Assembly (NCBI RefSeq): GCF_001680005.1
Contig: NC_033568.1
Coordinates: forward strand, 930,001-994,000
Origin: Plasmodium coatneyi
Taxonomy: Eukaryota > Apicomplexa > Aconoidasida > Haemosporida > Plasmodiidae
Length of the DNA stretch: 64,000 nucleotides
Reading direction: 5' to 3'
The notes below the pieces were generated by a model that searched no databases, had not been told where the DNA came from, and was given only the letters and a program-made list of their open reading frames with translations. The position numbers and the translations under genes are program-made. This document shows, piece by piece, positions 10,201 through 20,985 of the stretch (the first letter of the stretch is position 1; each line of letters starts with the position of its first letter).

Positions 10201-10747
10201 GAATATATTGACCATCGACGAGAACGTAGCCATTAAAGCCATGCAACTGAATTTGTGGAACAAATGCTTCGACATACTCGCATCGGAAAATGACTCCATA
10301 AGGTCGGCCAGCTTAGAGTGCATATGCAACTTATGCTCTCAGCCCTACGTCCATCAGTACGTGTATGATAAGTATAAAAAAATTACCGAGGGGGGAGGAA
10401 AAGATGAACAAATCAATTTCGTAGACATACAAATAATGTTTTCTTTTACCATGGAGAAGGAAAATTACAAGGCCGTTTTTGCTGCTACGGGGGCACTTGG
10501 TATGTTGTCCTCCGATTTGCGCTTGCCCACATTTTTAACACGGACAAAGGGCTTCCACCACGTTTTTAACGCGTTGAACGAAACGAACGATGATCAGATT
10601 TTACTTCGCATTTTAACCTTTTTCAACAATGTTATACTGGGAGAAAATGTCCCATCGGATGATGTGAAACGGGTGAGGGACGCCGTTCGGGGTAAGGCGG
10701 GTTTGAATGGCGAGAATGCGCAAATTGCGCAGTTTATTCTTCAGTGA
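7286..10747 (+). CDS. UNC45: UNC-45/UCS-family myosin co-chaperone (TPR + armadillo)
   Basis: 1153 residues, single exon; start chosen at the first ATG (MEAPKITPAS). Residues about 15-190 form three TPR-like units (NEGNKLFRSKKYEEALGVY; YYFLDRPEEAIDYSSY; HTLGLCYEKLKNYKKCVESF), the arrangement that in UNC-45 binds the C-terminus of Hsp90/Hsp70. The remainder is all-helical and reads as armadillo-like repeats. The last 300 residues (NNGLKTLLLASKHIANKKNCALALSEI, then blocks such as SIRSASLECICNLC and AVFAATGALGMLSSD) fit the myosin-binding UCS domain. Plasmodium has one such protein, reported as the chaperone needed to fold the class XIV motor myosins of the glideosome. An Asn/Lys-rich spacer of about 60 residues precedes the UCS part (9200-9410). 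The overall length is larger than animal UNC-45 (about 940). Confidence 0.85.
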   Translation: MEAPKITPASAQLLDETKNEGNKLFRSKKYEEALGVYLSAVGQLCGEPVDSIKVRKCVQFFRENGAKKEVVIREGNDADPPHVKQHVKDLFTKICHNVSLCYYFLDRPEEAIDYSSYVSEMDGKHYKSYHTLGLCYEKLKNYKKCVESFERCKVVLLKEATSNSCDSAEVKNEVNRINEKLKRLIREMEESKQQKEGVSITIEVIKQTILDNATTEEEKIKMIYSIYKHKIHTLLRENIFHFFSQVLNNEGNSLPIQKACLHVIYKIVSKLEREAEETSKNTNVCINKVSDMKLEYYYDVDFVRTILSFHESFDEQWINSYIKDKVKKMETLKFDKKKEIYQLVKDILIFTIHIVKYIHVVTNEKVIRMLNVYFLPNDDVDIASSALDAIIFLCKKKKFFISRRNTKGGNNSVTFLNTLRDDAHVDVKHNLIDAHFGDVCKHPLCASLEIKATIQQCISMHENFSSDVEYALILILSLLYDKNRPSEKDTEMNDLIYECIDLYFKPGDIGVEWFLSLKCLFLVDKNIVLNYLIGKNQYMCDILTFINQSVGRKPKKDVSLFIDVLLLLLNIPELRFMLNSYIDLYINILRTFPYDENFLKFLVGSFKLYMHSKEFKEEIVKRVDLFSYARELLKRFLLRCEGQTGKLTEDGPTREDPPTGLQKREFLESMQKPTEATHNGKKNCELVSKMTKQQTNLSSNGNADYDAHALKDLIEMVFYLSLHIEFKKQLLNQDNHYILFFLLKVGDDINQKKLDNTYKYIYCNTINNLTLTRKDEKARRREINKANLSNFDSEQIEALEQFYEKLPTGAKPKTDPLYDYGDEETSNKLINLLMYNENYVLKVKEKGGEQVILPKGGKYKNGAIVNTIYNFINTNFFTVNIAEAVCDIISKLVKDTKNIGLVVVNNGLKTLLLASKHIANKKNCALALSEIFIYTNPKLIHFYEAYDSLPLLIHQLDSEEELLVFKSLMAITNILTIDENVAIKAMQLNLWNKCFDILASENDSIRSASLECICNLCSQPYVHQYVYDKYKKITEGGGKDEQINFVDIQIMFSFTMEKENYKAVFAATGALGMLSSDLRLPTFLTRTKGFHHVFNALNETNDDQILLRILTFFNNVILGENVPSDDVKRVRDAVRGKAGLNGENAQIAQFILQ

Positions 10748-13339
10748 TGTTGTCCCGAAAAGTCGCCTTTAGCGGATTACCGTTTCTCTGCCCATAAGGG
10801 TTGCTATCGCCCCTATCCTTTTTTTTTTTTTTTTTTTTGTACGCACGTATATGTGCATATGGATATGCGGAACAGCCACACCGCTGGGCAGCCTCGCTGG
10901 ACATAACGGGTAGCACGACTCGCGTGTGCGCCTGACGAACGTCCGCATCATTTTGTGCATATTTCTAACAAACCGAGCAGCTCTGCGAAAAAATTGTAAC
11001 TACCTCTAAATCTATTTATAAATTGGGAAAAAGCTGTCCCAAGGCAGCCCCACGTGACTACATTTTTATCTCCTCCCCACTCCTGATAATTCTTAGCCGT
11101 GATGGAAAAAAAAAAAAAAAAAAAAAAAGCTGTCTATAGATCGTCAGCATTTTTTTAATTTCCAAAATGGTTAATAAGGCTAGCCATAAAAGAAATCCAG
11201 GCAATTACAACTGTAGCTAGCCATTTAGCTGTTTCGAAAAAAAAAAAAAAAAATATGAACCGTTCATAAAATTTTTGTTCTACACCTTTTTTTTTTTTTT
11301 TTTTTTTTTTTCTCAAAAATGTGCATAGTGTTTTTTTTATCGTAGGTAGCTGTTTACAAAGCTTTGCACACGCTTTGCAACACTCTGTCAGAACAGCCGT
11401 CTTTTGCAAGCGATTTGGCTAGCGCGCTATTTCGGCATTTCGCCGCTTCATTGTTCGTATCTTTCACCATTTTGCTATTTCTTCCATGCCACTTTGTCTA
11501 CCTTCGCGCAGCAACTACAAACATTTTTCCCGTTCTACTTCCGCCTTAATTCAAAACAGTTTTCTTTTCTCCCAATTTTCCCTAAAAAAAATGCAGTTGT
11601 TGTTATTGTTAATTTTCTCGTATGCAACATAATGTTAACACTTGTGTATGCTCGAAAAATATTGAAAATTCTCAACCTGAGCCGCCTTTCCTTTTAACCC
11701 GTTGTTCATTCGGCACTTGTGTGAGAGTAAGTTTATCCGCGCAAATGTTATGTTTTTGTGAGCGCGCGTGGGGAGGAACCCGTTAGCCAGTGTAGTAACA
11801 GTTGTTTTTGTTTTTTTTTTTTTTGCTCATTTTGTGCGCCATCCTTGCCATGTGGTAAGGCGCAATTCGTAGCACGCTCTGCGGTTGCACTTCGCCCGCA
11901 ACATTAATTTGCCTTTTTTTAATTGCACTTTTCAATCACCGCGGGGGAGAAAAAAAATCGCGCTTCAGCGTACATACACGCATATGCATATGCACCCCCC
12001 ATCTTTGTTTTGCGCTTGTTGCGACCTGAAAAAAACAAGACGAAACCTGTTTCTCCCTTGTTCTACCACATACATTTGTATACGCATCCATGAAAGCGAA
12101 TGCGAATTAGTAATTGTTGAATTTTAAATCGTTCCATGGGCCTTACATCTGTCCAGCGAGTGACACGAATGAATTGTGTACATACGGATTGCACCCTTTT
12201 GAAGTGCAACGACTCAGCCTCTTTTTCCGTTTACATTTCTCATTTTGCACGTGACACAGCAGCTTTGTGTAGTGCATCCTGTGTTGGTGCGTATTATTAT
12301 GCACCATCGAGGGGGAGAAATATTCTTCTATTTTGTTCGACCCTCCTTTCTCCCCCCTGCTGCCATTTCCCACTTCCCCATGTTAGTGTAGTTCTCATTT
12401 ATAAAACTACCACTGTGTCTACATATATTTTTATTAAAATTGCTTGCTCACCGTGTTGTGTATATAAAAGCTACAAAGCAGATTTGGGGTTCCCACTGAA
12501 CTGTTTACACATTACGCATATGTTGTTCCAAATGCGAAGTGCTAGTTTTGTCCTTTTTTAACTGCCTCCATTCCGTGCATTATTTTTTTTTTTTTTGGAG
12601 AGTTAAGAGCTATTTTGTGTATACATTTTGTAAAGTGTTTTATGAAAGAAAAAGGGGATGGGGTTATCGCATGTTTGAATTTCCCCACGTAGTGGTTTCT
12701 GTTTGTGCTCTCCTTTTTTACGCACCATTTTGTACTGCGCATGCATGAGCATACATACATGCGTACATGCCTGTTCATTGTTCTGTTTTGTTCGAACTGT
12801 AGAAGAGGTTTTTTTAGAAGCTTATACAAGTCAGCACTTTCAAGCGAAGCTGTCCATGTTTTCTTTCTTTTTTTTCCTTTTTATGTCCTTTTTTTTTTAC
12901 CCTTATATATGTTCAGGCGATAAGTACGTCCATTCATGTTGGGGGGGACTCTTTTAAATATTACACGAGCATTTACACGAACATTTACACAAATTGTGAA
13001 AGGGAGGAGATCCCCATAATTGTACCTGGGGTAATGCAACTGGTTCATAATTTGAGCAGCCAGTCTTCTGCACCATTCAGTTGAGTCTTTCACGCAATAG
13101 ACCCATCTGAGTAGCGACATATCGTATCATATTGTGCGAATCGAAGTAGGGAGGGCTTACCCCACTCAAAAAATAAGTGTTGAACCCCGCGGAAGGGAAT
13201 ACACACTGTATAGTATAAAAATACACCTAAGGTAGTGACATCTGGAGAAGAACGGAATAGAGCCTATCACACCAGGAGAAGCAATACCGACTTGTAGATT
13301 ATTCCCTATTGCAATCATTTGAAGAATCACACAACGAGG
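10748..13339. other. Long intergenic region
   Basis: 2.6 kb between two + strand genes. It is dominated by T-rich and A-rich homopolymers (for example A23-24 at about 11105-11128 and T22 at about 11289-11310) and by short ATG-rich frames with no recognisable product. The last 350 bases (about 13000-13339) are free of tracts and probably form the 5' leader/promoter of the OST-HTH gene. A GCATGCAT element sits near 12740. Confidence 0.5.
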
Positions 13340-16300
13340 ATGAAGAAGACAAATAAAAGGACCAACCATAATACCACTACACCGTTGGAGCACGGAATGG
13401 GAAAAAATGTAGACATCACTCGTGAGACCATCCAAGGAAAGAGAGAAGAAAATGAAAAAGCGGAGATGGAAAAAAATAGTGGGGAGAACGACGAAGCAGA
13501 AAATTTCAACTACATTAACAGTTACCTGACGGAAATATTCGAGCTGGCAAAAGGTGACGGCTCGGTATCGTCGAAGGAGGATGATAAGACGAAGGGCACC
13601 CACGAAAAAAGTAGCGAACTTGGTGAAACCATTTCGCGCCTGCACACAAAAAATAATAGCTCGAACATCGAGTGGGAGTTGGACAACACGTACGAGTTTG
13701 AGACGATGGAGAGTGGGGGTTACCCAAATGGGGACGCACAGTTGGTGGAAGGGGTGGCTGCAGTAGAGGTGACAGAAAACATGGACGAACAGAACTACAA
13801 CATATTCGGAAGCAAGTCTCTCTTCAACCAATTTGGATCATTTAACAAGAATGGCAACCCAGGAGTTTGGTTGACGGAGAAGGAAGAAATTTATAATGCG
13901 CCAAAGGGTAAGGGTGTGCAAAATGGGGAATGCATGGAAATGACCGAGGGGAGAGGTGATCTCCTCATAGATGATGTTGTTAGGGGGAGTAGTCCAATGG
14001 AGAGGGGCGAAAACTTCCATATGTTAGAGGAGGATGCGTTTCATATGGGTGGATCTTCAGAAAAGCAGGAGAGCGACGACGTTAATGTGGAACTCCTTCT
14101 AGCGCAGCTAAGCGGTAGTAACGGACACGTGGACGGGATAGAGACTGTCCAAACGGGAAATCCACAGGAGCTGAACAAGAATCTGTTCCAACTTCTCAGC
14201 AGCAGCAATAGGGAGTTCCTTCGTGACTATATTAAGAAGTATCGGGAGGTGGGAGAATGCGACGAAGAGGCAGTCATCAGAGGAGAAGCCGTCGAAGAGA
14301 CAGGTGTGGACGGGACAGTCGTCGAAGGACACGTGCAAGGGCAAAATGCCCCCCGTTTGGATTGCTACGGGAAGGGGAAAAGCGTGTGCTTCGACTTACC
14401 CTCTAGGGAGAACAGCATCATGTTGAACGGTCAAGACACCCAGACGTATGTGAAGAGCGGCAGGGGCAACGAAGGAGGCATTGGTTTCAAATCGGAAAGA
14501 TCAAAATCGAGCGGTGACAACGTAAATCGGGACAACTCCGTGAAGCAGGACCTGGAGGAGTACAAGAAGGAAGGCTATGAGCACACCGATTCGAATGCCC
14601 CAAGTTTGTTTTTCATCCCCGAATGGGTTCGTACCTATCAGGGAGGAACTGGCATGCAAGGAAGAGGTCTCGACAGGGGGGACACTGAAGGGAAGAGAAG
14701 TACCGCCACACCGCCCAATCATGTGGCACCTGCAAACGAATGGGATGAAAAGATTCCTTCAGTTGGAACGAATTTTAAGGAGTACACCACGTCAGAGCTA
14801 TACAATAATTTGTTGGAACTACTAAATGATGGGTCTCACAATGTTAAGGTGGATAACATGAACCACGAAGTGGGGATGCACTCAGGGGAAGACCTCATTA
14901 GGGGCGGAACTGCCCCGTACTACCATGGAGATATTCTTAAACGTATGAAACATGAGGGGGAGAGAGATTCTCATGTGGGTGACCACCACAGGGGGGGTAA
15001 TCATGCATTTATACGTCGGGCCAATTACGAAGCAGTGAGGAACTATGCAAACGGAACAAGTAGGGTGGACAATGGTGGAAAGATGAGCGAATTAGAAAGA
15101 GGAGTTACCATGGGGAATATGAGCAGTACGACCTTACCAGTGAAGAGCTACTTGAAATACCCCACTACCCCTTTGTCCATTTCGCATGATAATGCACGGG
15201 GTAGCTCCCCCAATGGAGGACAATCTACACATGGCTCACCGAATACTGTTGCTAAAAAAAAAAATGTTATGTTCGAAGCGTTGAAGAATAAGATAGGATT
15301 TCTTCTAGACAACGAGGATGATGAGGCTTCTCTGAGTGAATATATTATGGACGCTATAGGTGACTATAACCGTAGCAAATGGGGAAGGGCCGCCAGCACC
15401 AGGGAAAGCATGCAAGTGGGTCGTCCGTCAGTTGGGGCAAGTGCAGGATTAGTGTATAACCGACTCGCGGGAGAACAACAAACTGGCCATGTTGGACAGA
15501 GCACACAAAATGGTATCCTCAAAAGTGAGACAATGAACTACAATTACAGTCGACCAACTGAGCATCTGAGCGAAGCGGATCTCCATAGCCAGCATGGCAT
15601 TACAGCAGATTTTCTCCTGGGGAGGGCCCACACTGAAACGTATAATGGGAGATATTCACAGGTGGATCGCATAAGACGTGGATCTCCCCCTCAGGGTGCA
15701 GAGTTGGAGGCGATCCGTGAGGACAACTGGAGGGCAGACAACTTCAACGGTGGCAGCCCGCACGTGAGGAACAGAACCCAAAGGAGCAACATGGCCAATC
15801 TGAAGTTGTTCCTAGCGAACAGTCTAGTGGCGAACAACATTAGCAATTCGAGGGGCGCGCAGGGTGCAGCTGTAGGGGCAGTTGGTGGTGCAGGTTTAGC
15901 GGTGGAGCCCGGCATCCCAGGAGGGAACATGAGCGGATACACAGTCGGGCAACGTACTAGCCTCGGTGGTGATTCCGCGTTGGGCCCACGTGGGGATGAC
16001 TTGGCCGCGTCAGACGGGAGAAACTCCGAAAACGTGGGTTCTTTCCAATGGGGGGACTATTCCATCGAACGGGGAGATGCGACGCGTGGACATGTAAGAA
16101 GAGCTAACAAGGAAGAGAACAACGAAGAGGAGCTAAGAAAAATATACGAAATTTTATTTTTACTGAGTAGAAGGAATAGTAGAAGCCTTCCTTTCGGTGA
16201 TGTGTCGAAGGTGGAACAGGAAGGGAGTGCAGCACAGGATGCTTCTACGAATGGTTACGTTTTACCACCACACGAGGGGAACAGCCTGATGAGAATCCCC

Positions 16301-17695
16301 ACAAATGCACATCGCGATGACGTCTTAGCTCCAAAGGGGGGAAACTCTTTCCTGAAAAGGGGCTCCGAAAATCTGAAGATGGATCGGGCATTTGGTGCCA
16401 GCGGCGGGAGTGACTCCCTCAGTGGTGTTGTGGGATCCTTCGAAAAGGGACACTTCATAGACGAGGTGGGGTCGAACTGGTCTAGCTGGAATTTTAAGGA
16501 AAGGGAAAGGGACACCGAAGAGGCGAAGAGGGAGGACATCCTATTTGGAGGAAGGAGGAGAGACCCATCTTTCAGCAGCAGAGGGAAGGATGCGTTTGAA
16601 GATAGCGGAAATAACTCCCTGTGGAATAGGAACCTTGTCTCCGGCTCGTCGGCCACGCGGGGCACCTACGGTGCATACGCCCTTCCCCGCAGCAACAGCA
16701 GCAGTAGCGTTAGAAACAACAACGGTAGAAGGAACAGAGGCAGAAACAACTTCCGAATGGATCGACCCAAATCACAGGAAAAGAGAGGGATGTCCAACAC
16801 AAGGGGAAAGAAGAAATCGACAGAAGCGCGGGATCAACTATCCTCACAAACCTTAAAGGCATGTCTATCGAAAGAGGATGAGCAGGACTTGGAGCGTCTA
16901 CTAGAGTCTCTCTACGACGACAGGATAATTCCGCTGATCATTAATTTAAAAGGAAGGGCAGACGAATATAACTTCAGGGATGTGCTAAAGAACAACATCC
17001 TAAATGCCTATGGGTTATTCCCTGAGAAGTACACACTGAAGGAGCACCACCCCTCTACTGCTTCTTCCCCTCCCCCTGCTGACAACTGTTTGGTTCATTT
17101 TGCAGATAGGATGGTAGGCAAGGATTATTTTTTCTCCATTAACGATTCAGTAGACAGATACGATTCTACCTTATGGGATCAGTTTGAGAAATATTTACTC
17201 GAAATAGCTAGCTCGGATGATCCGAATTTGTATTCCTTTACAGGGGGGAGGTATGGCATGGCGAAGGAGCTGCAAAGAAGGAAACTTCCCTTTTTTCAGG
17301 GACTCTACTTGGGTCACCTATGCCACATTGTTCATATCAGTGCTACCAAAAAAATCATTGCCTACGAGAATAATTTTATAAAGCCTATTTCTCAGTGTAG
17401 GAAGTATGAGGATGCTAAGATGGGTATACTAAACACCCGGGGGGGTAATGCAAAAAATTATATTGCCTCCATGGAAGAGTTAAAGTTTTATTTGGGTGCT
17501 ATTCTAAAGTCTCACAAGAGGGGCATTAACATTTCTACGTTGAAGGGGAAAATGATGAACAACTATAACAAGCGTCTCTGTGAGAGCGTCTTCCACTGCG
17601 TAAAGCTGGTGGAGCTGCTCCAAATGGAGGAACTGCGTGACGTCTGCGTGGTGGACATGGACTCCCGCATCCTGCGCGCGGTCGCTACGCGGTGA
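13340..17695 (+). CDS. OST-HTH/LOTUS-type RNA-associated protein with OHA-like domain
   Basis: 1451 residues, one exon; start at the first ATG (MKKTNKRTNH). Residues 1 to about 1150 are low-complexity, rich in G/N/S/E/R, without recognisable domains except a Gly/Arg/Asn RNA-binding-like stretch near 1120-1140 (NNNGRRNRGRNNFRMDRP). The conserved C-terminus has LSKEDEQDLERLLESLYDDRIIPLI (about 1175), then a block rich in aromatic residues (DYFFSIND..DRYDSTLWDQFEKYLLE..SFTGGRYGMAKELQRRKLPFF, about 1255-1330) that fits the OST-HTH-associated (OHA) domain. Last is a winged-helix-like segment (LKFYLGAILKSHKRGINISTLKGKM .. VKLVELLQMEELRDVCVVD, about 1382-1440) that fits OST-HTH/LOTUS. LOTUS proteins bind RNA or helicases and act in germline mRNA control. 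In Plasmodium such proteins are linked to sexual-stage mRNA regulation. The domain call is by pattern only. Confidence 0.62.
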   Translation: MKKTNKRTNHNTTTPLEHGMGKNVDITRETIQGKREENEKAEMEKNSGENDEAENFNYINSYLTEIFELAKGDGSVSSKEDDKTKGTHEKSSELGETISRLHTKNNSSNIEWELDNTYEFETMESGGYPNGDAQLVEGVAAVEVTENMDEQNYNIFGSKSLFNQFGSFNKNGNPGVWLTEKEEIYNAPKGKGVQNGECMEMTEGRGDLLIDDVVRGSSPMERGENFHMLEEDAFHMGGSSEKQESDDVNVELLLAQLSGSNGHVDGIETVQTGNPQELNKNLFQLLSSSNREFLRDYIKKYREVGECDEEAVIRGEAVEETGVDGTVVEGHVQGQNAPRLDCYGKGKSVCFDLPSRENSIMLNGQDTQTYVKSGRGNEGGIGFKSERSKSSGDNVNRDNSVKQDLEEYKKEGYEHTDSNAPSLFFIPEWVRTYQGGTGMQGRGLDRGDTEGKRSTATPPNHVAPANEWDEKIPSVGTNFKEYTTSELYNNLLELLNDGSHNVKVDNMNHEVGMHSGEDLIRGGTAPYYHGDILKRMKHEGERDSHVGDHHRGGNHAFIRRANYEAVRNYANGTSRVDNGGKMSELERGVTMGNMSSTTLPVKSYLKYPTTPLSISHDNARGSSPNGGQSTHGSPNTVAKKKNVMFEALKNKIGFLLDNEDDEASLSEYIMDAIGDYNRSKWGRAASTRESMQVGRPSVGASAGLVYNRLAGEQQTGHVGQSTQNGILKSETMNYNYSRPTEHLSEADLHSQHGITADFLLGRAHTETYNGRYSQVDRIRRGSPPQGAELEAIREDNWRADNFNGGSPHVRNRTQRSNMANLKLFLANSLVANNISNSRGAQGAAVGAVGGAGLAVEPGIPGGNMSGYTVGQRTSLGGDSALGPRGDDLAASDGRNSENVGSFQWGDYSIERGDATRGHVRRANKEENNEEELRKIYEILFLLSRRNSRSLPFGDVSKVEQEGSAAQDASTNGYVLPPHEGNSLMRIPTNAHRDDVLAPKGGNSFLKRGSENLKMDRAFGASGGSDSLSGVVGSFEKGHFIDEVGSNWSSWNFKERERDTEEAKREDILFGGRRRDPSFSSRGKDAFEDSGNNSLWNRNLVSGSSATRGTYGAYALPRSNSSSSVRNNNGRRNRGRNNFRMDRPKSQEKRGMSNTRGKKKSTEARDQLSSQTLKACLSKEDEQDLERLLESLYDDRIIPLIINLKGRADEYNFRDVLKNNILNAYGLFPEKYTLKEHHPSTASSPPPADNCLVHFADRMVGKDYFFSINDSVDRYDSTLWDQFEKYLLEIASSDDPNLYSFTGGRYGMAKELQRRKLPFFQGLYLGHLCHIVHISATKKIIAYENNFIKPISQCRKYEDAKMGILNTRGGNAKNYIASMEELKFYLGAILKSHKRGINISTLKGKMMNNYNKRLCESVFHCVKLVELLQMEELRDVCVVDMDSRILRAVATR

Positions 17696-19330
17696 AGACA
17701 ACGCACTCGGTCAACACGCCGCCACGCAATGTGAAGGGGGGCAAACGTATATCTACACATGCGCCTATGCGTCTGTCCCTGTCTCTTTTTCGTCCAATAT
17801 AAACTACTTTTTTTTCTGCATGATGTACCGTCCACCAACTTGAACCGCGTAAGTGAAGCACCGGGGTCACCACTACGTTAGTCCACCAGGCGGTTAGTCC
17901 GGAGGCGATACGCAGCACATGATCCAGTTAGCCGTCCCACGCGGAAAACACTGGCCGGAGAGCAGATGGAGTACCCATATGATCGGATTCTTTTTCCCCC
18001 CTTCTGACATAACAACGATGGATGCATCGAGCAGGTTGTTTTGTCCAAAAGGGGTGTGTGCACATGAGTGTATCCCATCGGATTTTTTTTCTTTTTTTAT
18101 CCCTTTGGGTTGGCTCCACTGGGGGAAACACACACAGTTCACGGTTTAATAATATCACTATTGCTATTACTATTATTATTACTATTAGTATTTTTTTTTT
18201 TTTTTTCTTTTTTTTTTTTTTAAGCTTGTTCTAGGGGCAAGTCACCTTCCAGAGTGGAAGGCTTGGCTGACACAACGATGGCTTGCTTTCCCCCGCGTGC
18301 AGTGACTGGTTCCTTTGTGCACAGTTGTTTTGTCGCCCCATCAGCGTCACATCGCAAAAACTCAGTTATTTAGCTGCAGGTGGGTTCCCTTGCGTGGCAA
18401 TATTTCCCAAACTGTGGAGCATAACCTTTTTACCCTTTCCCTTGCCGCTTTCTCCACTTGTGCGTTAATTTCCGCGCCGGTCGTGGGTCTACCCCGTGAA
18501 ATTTTGCTAGCCCCGTTTAGAATTTTCTCCATCATTGAAAGGGTTCCTCCACACTGTAGAAGCCACTGTCAAAAGGGGAAAAAAAAAAAAAAAAAAGGAA
18601 AGAAAAGAAAACGTGGGACACTGAAATGCCCTTTCTTTTTATCCACCGTAATGAACACCTCTCATATAAGTGTCGTGCCCATTTTCCCCTTAACAGATAC
18701 CTATCATATAGGGCATAAAATAAGCACAGGTATTTTTTGTGTTTGCATACGCGTTACGCATCAAGCGCTTCAGTGAAAAAAAAAAAAAAAAAAAAAAATG
18801 AAAACTTGTTTAAACACCTGGACCCCCTTTCCTTTATGTACGAAATGATATTTAAAAGTTTCCTCTTTTTCTTTTACCCTAAGGAGGAAAAATAAAAAAA
18901 AAAAATAGGAAAAGTTATCATTCTCTGAGGCTTCCCCTTTTATTGTGTTTTTTTTTTTCTTTTTTGGGAACGGCTGAATTGTCCCTCTCTTCGATTTGTG
19001 CGTTCTGCGCGACTGAGCTATTTGTACCTTTTGCGCGGGAAGCCCGTTTTGTGCCATCTGCCGTTTGGTCCTTTTTTTGTTTTGTTTTTGTTTGAGCCTC
19101 ACTGATAGGTAGCCAATCAATTGGGGTGTCCCCGCGTGTACTCAGATGCATATGATCGTTTTGTGGTGGTGGCATATACCTATACGGACACGCTCTCTCC
19201 CTTGTGCTATATTACGCTCCACTTCCTGCCACGCCTATGAGTGCATAGCGTCCAAGCCGATGAACCTCCCCATACAGACGAAAGAGAGAGTCCATTTATG
19301 AGTATCACTGCAGCATAGGAACATCATATA
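17696..19330. other. Intergenic region upstream of SF3B4
   Basis: Contains an ATT/ACT-rich microsatellite followed by long T tracts (about 18150-18222), poly(A) blocks (about 18581-18596 and 18777-18798) and mixed-composition DNA near both ends. No convincing gene. The final 150 bases should be the SF3B4 leader. Confidence 0.5.
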
Positions 19331-20928
19331 ATGTTCGCTCCTCATAAGAGCCAGGAGATTAGTCAAATCTACGAACGAAACAATGAAGCGACACTCTATA
19401 TAGGTAGGACGTCGTGCCGTCGTACCGCCCCGTTCACATTTCCTCACGTATTCAATTCACGCATGTAATATTATCATGTGTACGTTGTTTTCCCTCCTTG
19501 TGTGCAGCCAACTTGGACGCCCAAGTGGACGAAGAAATCCTGTGCGAGCTTTTTATGCAATGCGGTAACGTCAAGAATGTGCACATACCACGGGATAAGA
19601 TCAATGGCTTCCACGCAGGTACGAGGTGCACCCATTTGTACGTCACCCATTTGTACATCACCCATTTGTACATCACCCATTTGTACATCAACCATTTGTA
19701 CTTCATCCGTTTTTGTGTCATTATTGTGTCATTGCCCCCCCCAGGCTACGGCTTCGTGGAATACGAATACGAATACGAGTGCGAATACGCAGGGAAGGTG
19801 CTGAACATGACGAAGCTGTTTGGAAAGCCCCTGCGGTGCAACAAGGCGTCCCAAGATAGAAGGTCCTTCGACGTGGGAGCGAATCTATTCATAGGAAACC
19901 TAGACGCAGAAGTGGATGAGAAAATGCTCTTCGATATTTTCTCCTCATTTGGGCAAGTAGTAACCGTTAGGATAATTAGAAATGAAGATGATACGTCTAA
20001 AGGACATGGGTTTATATCTTATGACAACTTCGAGTCTAGTGACATGGCCATCGAAAATATGAACAACCAATTTATATGCAACAAAAAGGTTCACATATCC
20101 TATGCTTTTAAAAAAGATTCCAAAGGGGAAAGGCATGGAACAGCGGCTGAAAGATTCATTGCCGCTAACAAGGCTCTAAGTTTATACTCAGGAAATGAAA
20201 ATGCCAATCATGTAATGCCACATAATTTATCCAATGCAGAAAATACAACTAATACAAAACGTGGCAGAAATAATTCCTCGTTAAATGGGGACAACAGTCA
20301 ATTTGTACGACCGCCCTTAACGTCTTCGAATGCAATAAATCCCCCTTCAAACGATTCCCTGCCGCCAGTTATGAATTCGTACTTTCCAGGGAACATGCCG
20401 CCCCCCATGGGGTCCAGTTTTACGAACCAACCGATGAACATGAATAACGGAATGCGCCCCAATGGCTCCTTCATGATGCCACAGAAAATGGGCAACCGGA
20501 TGGTGGGGAATATGCCCCCGAACCTACCCATGAATATGCCTCCAGGAATGCCCCCCAACATGCCGCCTATGAATATACCCCCGAACATGCCCCCTCCAAA
20601 TATGCCTCTGAACATGCCTCCTATGAATATACCACCAAACATGCCACTGAATATGCCCCCCCCAAATATGCCCCTCAACATGCCGCCCATGAATATGCCC
20701 CCCAATTTTCCCCCCAACTTCCCCCCGAATTTCCCTCCATCCTTTGCGCCAAATTTCCCACCCAACATGCCACCCAACATGCCTCCGAACTTTCCACCCA
20801 ATTTTCCCCCCAATTTGCCGCCCACCCCTCCAGCCGGTATGCAACTCAGCGGCTCCTTAAACGCATCATCAACTGCGGAACCGAGTCAGAGTGGCCCAAG
20901 TGAGCAAAATGAAGTCACGGGGAGTTAG
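19331..20928 (+). CDS. SF3B4: Splicing factor 3B subunit 4 (SF3B4/SAP49)
   Basis: Three exons resolved from phase and homology: 19331-19403, 19508-19618 and 19745-20928, giving 455 residues. Exon 1 supplies MFAPHKSQEI..NNEATLYI, the lead-in to RRM1; the first splice creates YIANLDAQVDEE and the second HAGYGFVEY. RRM1 is about residues 21-98 and RRM2 about 107-185 (LFIGNLD, GHGFISYDNF), followed by the SF3B4-typical linker SYAFKKDSKGERHG-AAERF. SF3B4 is part of the U2 snRNP SF3b complex and contacts pre-mRNA near the branch site. The C-terminal 120 residues are imperfect MPPN/NFPPN repeats, the counterpart of the proline-rich tail of the animal protein. RRM1 carries an unusual EYEYEYECEY expansion at the start of exon 3. 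Intron 2 has no stop in frame. Confidence 0.95.
19631..19705 (+). repeat. 15-bp minisatellite inside SF3B4 intron 2
   Basis: Five tandem copies of CCCATTTGTACATCA (first copy with CGTCA, last with ACC.. and CTTCA); three central copies are identical. A degenerate sixth copy follows. The unit length is a multiple of three and the array contains no stop in the SF3B4 frame. Confidence 0.95.
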
Positions 20929-20985
20929 CCCTGGCAGGGACCGAGCAGCGTGACAGTCATCCTGTGCATCCTGTACTGTGCCTTC

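Noticed and set aside
13166..13831. 221-codon open frame on the minus strand across the start of the OST-HTH gene
   Set aside because: It is mostly antisense to the conserved + strand frame, has no recognisable domain and crosses the start region; read as a shadow.
20298..20825. Minus-strand GGKFGG/GGMLGG repeat frame
   Set aside because: It is the exact antisense of the MPPN repeats of SF3B4; repeats open all frames.
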